From NCBI GenBank assembly GCA_028726925.1, contig JAQYPI010000072.1, positions 1 through 10,451 of the forward strand: 10,451 bases of DNA, in the 5' to 3' direction. Below the pieces are notes generated by a model. It was not told where the DNA came from and searched no databases. It worked only from the letters and a program-made list of their open reading frames with translations. Made by a program: the position numbers and the translations under genes. This DNA is from Caryophanales bacterium. Its GTDB lineage: Bacteria > Bacillota_I > Bacilli_A > RFN20 > CAG-826. Below, piece after piece: positions 1 through 5,994 of the stretch (the stretch's first letter is position 1; each line of letters starts with the position of its first letter).

Positions 1-200
1 GTCTCCAAACTTGGGCCGTCGCCAACGGCGATGAAATGACTGGCGATCTGATTCTTGCTTCCAAATCCGCGCCCTTCCGTTCCGAAGTGGAAGCGGCTCA
101 GGAAAAGAACACCGCCATCGCCGCGATTGCCTGCGGCCTCGGCCTCATCTCCGCCTCGAGCCTCCTTCTCCTCCGCCGCAAGAAGCAGGACCGCGAATAA
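1..200 (+). CDS. C-terminal end of a membrane-anchored surface protein (partial)
   Basis: The reading frame is open from the window edge (first full codon at base 3) to TAA at 198-200, giving 65 residues. The visible part is a short polar stretch, then a hydrophobic segment at about residues 37-57 of the fragment (AIAAIACGLGLISASSLLLL), then a basic tail RRKKQDRE. This order, with the positive charges last, is that of a C-terminal membrane anchor with the bulk of the protein outside the cell. It resembles the end of sortase substrates, but no LPXTG-like motif is visible before the membrane segment, so simple membrane anchoring is more likely. The start and the functional domains lie outside the window, so no function can be assigned. 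A strong terminator follows 20 bases later, so it is the last gene of its transcript. Confidence 0.75.
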   Translation, partial: LQTWAVANGDEMTGDLILASKSAPFRSEVEAAQEKNTAIAAIACGLGLISASSLLLLRRKKQDRE

Positions 201-219
201 GGCAAATACTCACGAAATG

Positions 220-248
220 GCCCCGGGGTTTCCCGGGGCTTTTCCTTT
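220..248 (+). terminator. Rho-independent terminator after the membrane-anchored protein gene
   Basis: An 8-bp perfect GC stem (GCCCCGGG at 220-227 pairing with CCCGGGGC at 232-239) with the loop GTTT is followed directly by TTTTCCTTT at 240-248. It lies 20 bases after the TAA at 200, as expected for the end of that transcript, and isolates it from the helicase gene. Confidence 0.9.
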
Positions 249-312
249 ATTTACGCATAGATGTCCCCCTTCTTTTTCCTCTTTCCCCTTCTAGGCGGCG
301 CTTGCCCGGGGC

Positions 313-327
313 TATAATAGAAGGACC
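313..327 (+). promoter_or_regulatory. TATAAT -10 box 9 nt before the helicase ATG, predicting a leaderless or near-leaderless mRNA
   Basis: A perfect TATAAT lies at 313-318, with only AGAAGGACC (319-327) before the ATG at 328. Transcription normally begins 6-8 nt after the -10 box, which would place the 5' end within about 0-3 nt of the start codon. The AGAAGGA could look like a Shine-Dalgarno, but it ends only 2 nt from the ATG and would be largely outside the transcript. No good -35 hexamer is seen 16-18 bp upstream; the region is instead a pyrimidine-rich tract (266-291). The same TATAAT-N9-ATG geometry occurs at leuS. Confidence 0.7.
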
Positions 328-3300
328 ATGGCAGACCTCACCAAACTCACCCTCCAATCGTGCCGGGAACGCCTCCTAGACCTCGGGAAGCGCAACCGCC
401 TCTACGCCTACCAAGATGACGAAAGGCACCTTCCCGTCCTGTCCCCGTCTCTTGAGACGCTTTACCAAGACTTGTCGGAAGGCAAGAAACTTTATCTCTA
501 TGACCTTGACCGCACCCTCGAGGAACGCGGGGTGTCCATGGAACGCTTCCTCTCCCCAGAAAGCCAGCAGCTCCACGACGAGATATTTTCCCTTGTCCCC
601 CCGCGCGCGGTTTTCCTCCTCCCGACCCGGCCGAAAAAGCTCGGCCGCCTCGTACGCGCGGTTCAAGCGCACGCCAAATCCGCGATCGAGGAACGGGGCA
701 TCAACGTCCTTTACCTCGCTCTCGGCTTCCTTTCTTATGAGGAGCCCGATGAATCCCACGCCCCCCTTGTCGCCCCCATCCTCCTTTTGCCGGTCGCCCT
801 CAAGAAAGACGCCGCCGGGTATTCCCTCTCCTCCCTTGACGAAGAAGGCCCGCGCCTCAACTCGACCCTCGCCTACGTCCTCAAGACCGGTTATTCCTTG
901 CTTTTGCCCCCGCTTGAAGAAAGCCCCTCCCCCCGCGATTACCTCCGCAAGGTGCAATCCCTTATCGCCGAGAAGCCGGGCTGGTCGGTAAGCGAAGATG
1001 CCGCCCTCGGCATCTTCAGCTTCGCCAAGATCGACGCCTACGAAGACCTGCGCGACCACGAGGAACAAGTCCTGGCCAACCCGATCGTCGCTTCCCTTTT
1101 CGACCCGTCCTTGGGCCCCGCGCCCGTCCAAAGCAAAGGGGACGTCCCCTCTCCTTTGCCCCTCGTGCTTTCTTGCGACCATAGCCAAGAAGAGGCGGCC
1201 AAGGCTTTCGCCCGGGGCGAGAGCTTTATCCTCGACGGGCCTCCCGGGACCGGCAAGAGCCAGACCATCGCGAATCTCATCGCGATCGCCCTTTCTCAGA
1301 ACAAGCGCGTCCTTTTCGTTTCCGAGAAGATGGCGGCCTTGTCCGTCGTCGCCGACAAGCTGCGCGCCATCGGGCTCGACCCCTTTTGCCTGAACCTCCA
1401 CGGGGCGACCGCTTCGCGCACCGAGGTCGCCGCCTCGATTCGCGATGCCATCGATCGCTTCAGCAAGAAAACCCCGGACGTGAAAGAAGACATCGAAGAA
1501 GAGGCATCCGTCCTCGAAAAGCGCCTTCAGTCCCTCGATTCCCTCCTATTTGAGGAGGACCCTCGCCTTGGCATTTCCCCTTACGAAGCCTTTGAGAGTC
1601 TCGAATCCCATCGCCTTTCCCCCGACGTCGGGTTTTCCTTTCCCCCGAAAGCCGTGATCCCGTTATCGACCCACGAACGGATGCAAAAGGCCCTCGCGCG
1701 TTCCTTGCCCCTGCTTTCCCAGCTCGGGCGATCGCTCGAGGATTGTCCCTTAAGGGGATATCGCGGCAAAGGGACCCTCGAGGAACGGGAAGCCCTGAAA
1801 GGGACGTTAGACTCCCTTTCCTCCCTCTTCGCGTCGCTAGAATCCCTCTCTTCCCTCTTCCCGGCCCTTTCCCTATCAAAGATGTCTTTGCCCTCGATCC
1901 TCGCGCTTACGGAGGACCTAAAGAGGCTGAACGTCCTTCCTTTGTTCGACCCGTGCTTTTTGAAGGATTCCTCGAGAAAAGCTCTCAAGAAAGCCTATAA
2001 GGCCTACCTTTCCGCCCGGGGAAATCGCGAGGAGGCGGAACGCGCTTGCTTGGCCCTTGGCCTCCCCGTCTCCCGTACCAATCTCTTCCCCCTTGCCTCC
2101 GCTTATCTTATGGCTTCCCCCTTCGCCCGGGCCTTTTCCCCGCGCCTCAAGGAAGCGCGGCTTTCTCTCGTCTCACAGGACAAGAAAAGGGTTTCGTTTA
2201 GGAAGCGCTTTGCGCTCGCGGAAGCCCTCGAGGCCGAGCGTCTTGCCAAGGAAAGCGAGGAAGCTTGCGTCTCTGCCCTCAAGGCCCGGTTCTCCGACAA
2301 AGGGTCCTTCGATGCCCGGTTCGACGATGCCCTCGCTTCGATCCCCGAGGCGCTGAAGCTGCGAAGCGACCTTTCTTTCCTTGCTGGTTGCTTCGACGTC
2401 CTCCCCGACATCCTCGAGGAAATGGAAGCCCTGGGAATCGTCCCGAGCGCCTTCCTTCCCCTCGATGCCCTCTGCGCCCGCTTCAAGAAGGAGGAACGCC
2501 CCTTCGAGCAAGAACCCCTCTCCGTCCTCGAAGAAGAGGTCGAAAGCCTTTCTTCCTCTCATCCCTTGATCCCCGTATACCTCGAGCTCCAGGGGCTGCT
2601 AAAGGAACTTAGTTCCCTTGGCATCCTGCCTTTCTTCGAAGCCTACCTTTCCTCCCCTTATCCCCTTGAAAAAATGGGCGATGCGCTTTCGAAAGCTTAC
2701 GATTCCTATCTTTACGCGCGCTTTGCCGGCAGCGATTCTGGCCTTAGCGCCTTCCCCAAGGGATGCCGCATGTCTCTCCTTGAGGAATATAGGAAGGCCA
2801 TGCGCCTCCTATTCCCCCATCGCGCCGAGAAACTCGTTTCATCTCTTGGATCCCGTTACCCCCTGCGCGAAGAAGGGGTAGAGCCTTCGCCCTTAGAAAG
2901 GGAACTAAGCGCCCTTTACCGTGAAACCTCGAAGAAGAAGTCCTTGCCCCAGATCCGACAACTCTGCGCCTCCTACTGGGACGCCCTCAAGGTCGTTAAG
3001 CCTGTGTTCCTCATGTCCCCCTTAAGCGTCTCGACTTACCTTTCCCCTTCCGCGACTTTCGACGTCGTGATCTTCGACGAAGCCTCCCAAGTCTTCCCCT
3101 ATGACGCGATCGGGGCCCTCTACCGCGCCTCCCAGGCCGTCATCTCGGGGGACGATCGCCAGATGCCTCCGTCCTCTTTCTTCCAGAGCTCCTCAATGGA
3201 AGACGGCGAAAGCGACCTCGATTCCTTCGAATCCATCCTCGATTATTTCGCGATCTACCCGCGTTTCCGCCTCCTTTGGCATTACCGGTCTCGCGACGAA

Positions 3301-4881
3301 TCCCTCATCGCCTTCAGCAACCGCCGCTTCTACGAGGACTCGCTTCTTACCTTCCCCGCCCTCCCCGGGAAAGGGGAACGGGCGGTGTCGTTCCATTACG
3401 TCGAGAATGGGGTATACCGCCGCAAGGAGGGGAACAACCCAATCGAAGCCGCGGAAGTCGCGCGCCTTATCTACGAGCACGTGAAGACGCGCCCCTCTCG
3501 TAGCCTTGGCGTCATCGCCTTCTCTCTCCGCCAGCAAGAAGCGATCGATGACGCCCTCGAGCCGTATCGCGAATCCGATCCGCGCTTTGCTAGCGCCCTC
3601 GAGGAGGGAAAGGAGCCTTTCTTCCTCAAGAACCTCGAATCCGTGCAAGGCGATGAACGGGACGACATCATCCTGAGCCTTGGCTATGGCTATGCAAAAG
3701 ACGGCAAATTCCTCCACCAGTTTGGCCCCCTCAACCTCGCTGGTGGCGAGCGCCGCCTCAACGTCGCGATCTCGCGGGCCCGGAAGAGCCTCACCCTCGT
3801 CGCCTCGGTGACCGAAAATGATTTCGATCCGTCCCGTTGCCAAGGAGAAGGGGCGAGGATCCTGCGCGATTACGTGCGTTTCGCCCGCACTGGGGAACTT
3901 CCCCCGCGGCCTGGCGAAGGGACTTTCACCCTCACCCCCCTCGAGAAGCGTCTTGCCGACGCCCTCGCCTTGCAAGGCTATGAGATCCTCCAAGGGGTCG
4001 GTTACGGCAAGGGACGCGTCCGCCTCGCCGTCAAAGATCCGAAGCGCGAAGAAGCTCTCGTCCTCGAGGTCGATGGGGAAGAGACGCATCGCCTCTATTC
4101 CCCCTATGACCGCGAGGTGCTGCGCCCAAGCGTCCTTTTGGCCCGCGGCTGGTCCTATACCCGGGTCTTCCCCCTTGATATCCTCCAGTCCCTCGACGCC
4201 GAGAAAGCGCGCATCCTTGACCTCCTTTCTGCCCCTGAAGTTTCCGTTTCGACGCCTGAAATTGCTCCGGACCCCCAACCTGCGGCTGTTTCTCCTCTCA
4301 CCCCCTTCCCGCCTTACGTCCCCTTCGCCCCGAGCTACGCCTTAGAAGTTGACTTGGCTTCGAAACGGGGGAACTTGAATGCCCTCTGCGCGTTGCTTTT
4401 GCCCCCGCTTCTTCAAGCGGAAGCCCCATGCTCGAAAGAGAGGATCCTCGAAGTCCTTTCTACGGCCTCGGGCCGCAGCAAAGTCACGAAAGCCGTCGAA
4501 AGCGCCTTCCTTTCCGCCCTTCCTTCCCTCCATGACATCCTCCTCCTCGAGGATGCTTATTTCCTCGGTTCCATCCCGAAGGAAATCCCCCTTCGCGTCG
4601 CAAACCGCAGGGACCTTGGCGAAGTCACCCTCGTCGAGCTCGCTAGCGGCCTAGCCTCCCTCTTGATACGGCAAGAACGCCGAAAGGAAGAACTCTACAA
4701 AGAGATGGCGTCCCTCTTCGGTTATGCGCGCCTTGGGACGGGCATCGTTTCCCGTTTCGACGAAGCCCTTGCCCTTCTTTCGAAGCATTCCCTCGCCCTC
4801 GAGGATGTCCGGGGGTACCTATCTTTCGACGAGGAAAAGGCCAAGGCCCTCGATTTCGCGGCCATGGCCAAGCGGTTCTGA
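328..4881 (+). CDS. DUF4011-type superfamily 1 helicase with C-terminal MTES_1575-like nuclease domain and DUF3320
   Basis: This 1517-residue cytoplasmic protein is a large UPF1-like SF1 helicase. The N-terminus (LLDLGKRNRLYAY, about 16-28) matches the DUF4011 signature. Helicase motifs appear in order: Walker A GPPGTGKS (304-311), Walker B DEASQ (917-921), GDDRQMPP (941-948), HYRS (985-988), ESVQGDERD (about 1104-1112) and NVAISRAR (1145-1152). About 600 Leu/Ser/Glu-rich, mostly helical residues separate Walker A from Walker B. Residues about 1200-1290 resemble the PD-(D/E)XK REase_MTES_1575 domain (EVDGEETHR at 1247-1255). However, the usual acidic residue of the 'RIDLAV' strand is Arg1232 (GRVRLAV), so cleavage may be lost. 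A Pro-rich linker (1312-1336) leads to a DUF3320-like C-terminus. It appears monocistronic. Such proteins probably act on nucleic acids and are often met in defence or mobile neighbourhoods; an anti-phage role here is inference. Confidence 0.92.
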   Translation: MADLTKLTLQSCRERLLDLGKRNRLYAYQDDERHLPVLSPSLETLYQDLSEGKKLYLYDLDRTLEERGVSMERFLSPESQQLHDEIFSLVPPRAVFLLPTRPKKLGRLVRAVQAHAKSAIEERGINVLYLALGFLSYEEPDESHAPLVAPILLLPVALKKDAAGYSLSSLDEEGPRLNSTLAYVLKTGYSLLLPPLEESPSPRDYLRKVQSLIAEKPGWSVSEDAALGIFSFAKIDAYEDLRDHEEQVLANPIVASLFDPSLGPAPVQSKGDVPSPLPLVLSCDHSQEEAAKAFARGESFILDGPPGTGKSQTIANLIAIALSQNKRVLFVSEKMAALSVVADKLRAIGLDPFCLNLHGATASRTEVAASIRDAIDRFSKKTPDVKEDIEEEASVLEKRLQSLDSLLFEEDPRLGISPYEAFESLESHRLSPDVGFSFPPKAVIPLSTHERMQKALARSLPLLSQLGRSLEDCPLRGYRGKGTLEEREALKGTLDSLSSLFASLESLSSLFPALSLSKMSLPSILALTEDLKRLNVLPLFDPCFLKDSSRKALKKAYKAYLSARGNREEAERACLALGLPVSRTNLFPLASAYLMASPFARAFSPRLKEARLSLVSQDKKRVSFRKRFALAEALEAERLAKESEEACVSALKARFSDKGSFDARFDDALASIPEALKLRSDLSFLAGCFDVLPDILEEMEALGIVPSAFLPLDALCARFKKEERPFEQEPLSVLEEEVESLSSSHPLIPVYLELQGLLKELSSLGILPFFEAYLSSPYPLEKMGDALSKAYDSYLYARFAGSDSGLSAFPKGCRMSLLEEYRKAMRLLFPHRAEKLVSSLGSRYPLREEGVEPSPLERELSALYRETSKKKSLPQIRQLCASYWDALKVVKPVFLMSPLSVSTYLSPSATFDVVIFDEASQVFPYDAIGALYRASQAVISGDDRQMPPSSFFQSSSMEDGESDLDSFESILDYFAIYPRFRLLWHYRSRDESLIAFSNRRFYEDSLLTFPALPGKGERAVSFHYVENGVYRRKEGNNPIEAAEVARLIYEHVKTRPSRSLGVIAFSLRQQEAIDDALEPYRESDPRFASALEEGKEPFFLKNLESVQGDERDDIILSLGYGYAKDGKFLHQFGPLNLAGGERRLNVAISRARKSLTLVASVTENDFDPSRCQGEGARILRDYVRFARTGELPPRPGEGTFTLTPLEKRLADALALQGYEILQGVGYGKGRVRLAVKDPKREEALVLEVDGEETHRLYSPYDREVLRPSVLLARGWSYTRVFPLDILQSLDAEKARILDLLSAPEVSVSTPEIAPDPQPAAVSPLTPFPPYVPFAPSYALEVDLASKRGNLNALCALLLPPLLQAEAPCSKERILEVLSTASGRSKVTKAVESAFLSALPSLHDILLLEDAYFLGSIPKEIPLRVANRRDLGEVTLVELASGLASLLIRQERRKEELYKEMASLFGYARLGTGIVSRFDEALALLSKHSLALEDVRGYLSFDEEKAKALDFAAMAKRF

Positions 4882-4921
4882 TCTTTTCTCGGGAAATACA
4901 AAGCTAAGCCTTTCTCCTTTC

Positions 4922-4997
4922 AAAAAAGGGAAGGGACGTTTGAAGCATTGCCATCCTTTCAAGGAAAGCAACGCCGACATTCCGTCCCTTCTTTTTT
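4922..4997 (+). terminator. Long terminator-like stem-loop after the helicase gene, possibly bidirectional
   Basis: A 9-bp perfect inverted repeat (GAAGGGACG at 4930-4938 and CGTCCCTTC at 4983-4991) is flanked by A6 (4922-4927) on the left and T6 (4992-4997) on the right. The 44-nt interior holds a nested, nearly symmetric element: TTGC 4948-4951 and GCAA 4968-4971 around CCTTTCAAGG. The layout fits a rho-independent terminator for the helicase on the + strand, and the A tract would also serve a minus-strand transcript. The loop is unusually large for a terminator, so a small non-coding element is an alternative. Confidence 0.55.
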
Positions 4998-5006
4998 GTT
5001 CCCTAT

Positions 5007-5093
5007 CCTTATTTCAAAAAAACGAGAAAAGTTGAAATAACGAAGTCGAAAATCGTTCCTTATTTCAGAAATTTGCCAAAAACTGAAATAACG
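5007..5093. repeat. Twofold 51-bp repeat, each unit an inverted repeat of TTATTTCA / TGAAATAA arms
   Basis: Unit 1 runs CCTTATTTCAA (5007-5017), 14 nt, TTGAAATAACG (5032-5042). Unit 2 runs CCTTATTTCAG (5058-5068), 14 nt, CTGAAATAACG (5083-5093). Both have 9-bp arms with compensating end bases (A/T in unit 1, G/C in unit 2), so the symmetry is kept while the sequence differs. The units repeat with a period of exactly 51 bp, and the loops are poorly conserved. The period is a multiple of three and is in frame with the Fic remnant downstream, so it may also be read as two related 17-codon peptides (PYF...EIT twice). It could be a paired operator, a pair of hairpins, or a tandem duplication left in decaying coding sequence. 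Confidence 0.7.
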
Positions 5094-5255
5094 GGGAAAC
5101 CGGTCGATTCTGCCTTGGCCTTTTTTTGCAACACGGTAATGTCCGCGTTCGCCCGATTCGTGTCGCTCGGAATCCTCAAGGAGACGACGGAAAAGGAGCG
5201 AAACCGGCGATTTGCTTACGTCCAATACCTCGAAATCCTGAAAGAAGGCATCTAG
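5073..5255 (+). pseudogene. C-terminal remnant of a Fic family protein (AMP-transferase toxin-like)
   Basis: An open stretch from a TTG at 5073 to TAG at 5253-5255 ends in LGILKETTEKERNRRFAY followed by VQYLEILKEGI. That is the typical end of Firmicute Fic proteins, whose C-terminal winged-helix region reads roughly LGIL-KE-T-K-RNR-F-Y-YL-IL-EG. The preceding residues (EITGKPVDSALAFF) could be the remains of the winged helix. The catalytic Fic domain with its HPFxxGNGR motif is absent from all of 4882-5073, so this is a stub of about 50-60 residues from a protein normally several times longer. It has no start codon with a Shine-Dalgarno and is probably not expressed as a functional protein. 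Complete Fic proteins transfer AMP or a related group to target proteins; that activity cannot be present here. Confidence 0.75.
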
Positions 5256-5281
5256 AACAAAAGGGTCCATCATCGTTTTAA

Positions 5282-5325
5282 AAAAAGGCAAGGAACCGAT
5301 GGAGAACCTCGGAGTTTGCCTTTTT
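5282..5325 (+). terminator. A-tract/T-tract-flanked hairpin after the Fic remnant
   Basis: A 10-bp perfect inverted repeat (AAAAAGGCAA at 5282-5291 and TTGCCTTTTT at 5316-5325) encloses 24 nt that hold an inner CCGA (5296-5299) / TCGG (5309-5312) pair. The T5 end makes it a plausible terminator for the former Fic transcript, and the A tract would suit the opposite strand. Its right arm also contains TTGCCT, a possible -35 element for the next gene, so the hairpin may overlap a promoter. Confidence 0.45.
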
Positions 5326-5344
5326 CCGCTACGCGGAGTAGACT
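5316..5344 (+). promoter_or_regulatory. Weak candidate promoter of the surface-protein cassette
   Basis: TTGCCT (5316-5321) and TAGACT (5339-5344) each match the vegetative -35 and -10 consensus at four of six positions and are separated by exactly 17 bp. The -10 lies 6 nt before the ATG at 5351, so transcription would start at or next to the start codon, echoing the leaderless layout of the helicase and leuS genes. A GGAG at 5335-5338 is 12 nt from the ATG, too far for a good Shine-Dalgarno. The call rests on spacing more than on sequence match. Confidence 0.3.
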
Positions 5345-5350
5345 AAGCGC

Positions 5351-5994
5351 ATGTTTAGAACTAGGGGACGCGCGAAACGCCTTTTGAGCGGGGGGGGTTA
5401 CTCCTTACCCTTTGCGACGTCGCCCTCGTTAGCGTAGGGTTTTCCTCTTGGGCCACCTCGCAAGGCGGGATCGGTCCTTTCTTTGTCCCCGTTTCCGTCG
5501 AGGTCGGCCCCGTCATCGACGAAGGGGGACTCTTTTCCTTCCACGACGTTTCGGGCTTTTCCCTTTGCCAAGACGGCATCGTCGACGGTTCCACCAAGAC
5601 GATCGTCGATAGCGCCACCATAAAGCTGACCCTTGAAATCGACTGCGCCAAAGCGCGGGACGCCGGATACGTGACAAACGACGTGTTCTCGGCCTCCTTC
5701 GTCCTTGAGGCGAACAATTCGGACAACCCGAATCTCCTCAATTTCGTGAGTTCCTTGAGCGCGAACGAGTCCGCGGTGACCCTGAAAGGCGTTTCCCGCG
5801 ATGACCTTGCGAAAACCGCGACCCGGTCCGCGGCTTATAGCCTCGCTTCCTTCCCGGCAACCAAGACGGTGTCCATCGCCCTCGTCTATACCGTGTCCGC
5901 GACCTACGTCGTTGGCTCGACAACCCATACCCTTTCCTCGCTTTATGGGAAATTGCCTTCCTTGAAATTCACCGTCGAAGGAGGGACCGCATGA
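5351..5994 (+). CDS. Secreted/surface protein with SipW/TasA-like N-terminus, frame-shifted at a G8 tract
   Basis: Read literally, the ATG at 5351 gives 28 codons and stops at TAG 5435-5437. The downstream coding frame, open to TGA 5992-5994, has no ATG, GTG or TTG until GTG 5671. One extra G in the G run (5390-5397) joins the two into a 214-residue protein. It begins MFRTRGRAKRLLSGGGLLLT, with the sequence VALVSVGFSSWATS at about residues 24-37. A basic start, a hydrophobic core and a GFSSW boundary fit an export signal and recall the N-termini of TasA/camelysin-like proteins; that family assignment is tentative. The mature part is Ser/Thr/Val-rich with alternating hydrophobic residues (beta-strand-like), without a membrane anchor or recognised catalytic motif. 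The last codon overlaps the next gene in ATGA, so the pair is probably co-transcribed and translationally coupled. It could be phase-variable, rescued by -1 frameshifting, an assembly error, or a pseudogene. Confidence 0.7.
5390..5397 (+). repeat. Homopolymeric G8 tract at the frame break
   Basis: Eight consecutive Gs lie between AGC and TTA, at codons 14-16 of the surface-protein gene. With 9 (or 6) Gs the signal peptide and mature protein share one frame. With 8 the frame ends at 5435, and with 7 it also reaches a stop shortly afterwards (TAG at 5430-5432 in present coordinates). Runs of this length are prone to slipped-strand indels and are the usual form of phase-variable contingency loci. 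Confidence 0.6.

Noticed and set aside
37..200. Sortase LPXTG anchor on the upstream protein
   Set aside because: The hydrophobic segment and basic tail are present, but the residues before them (VEAAQEKN) contain no LPXTG-like motif.
55..294. A 79-codon + frame overlapping the membrane-anchored fragment
   Set aside because: It is Pro/Ser/Arg-rich, crosses the terminator and overlaps the better supported frame ending at 200.
3193..4278. A 361-codon minus-strand open frame, and others, within the helicase gene
   Set aside because: They lie opposite conserved helicase motifs and have shadow-like composition; no start context or domain supports them.
5007..5093. CRISPR array
   Set aside because: Only two units with 51-bp period, internal palindromes and similar rather than unrelated intervening sequence.
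4959..5291. A 110-codon minus-strand frame across the Fic remnant
   Set aside because: It spans the repeats and hairpins and mirrors the Fic reading; the + strand C-terminus is clearly Fic-like.
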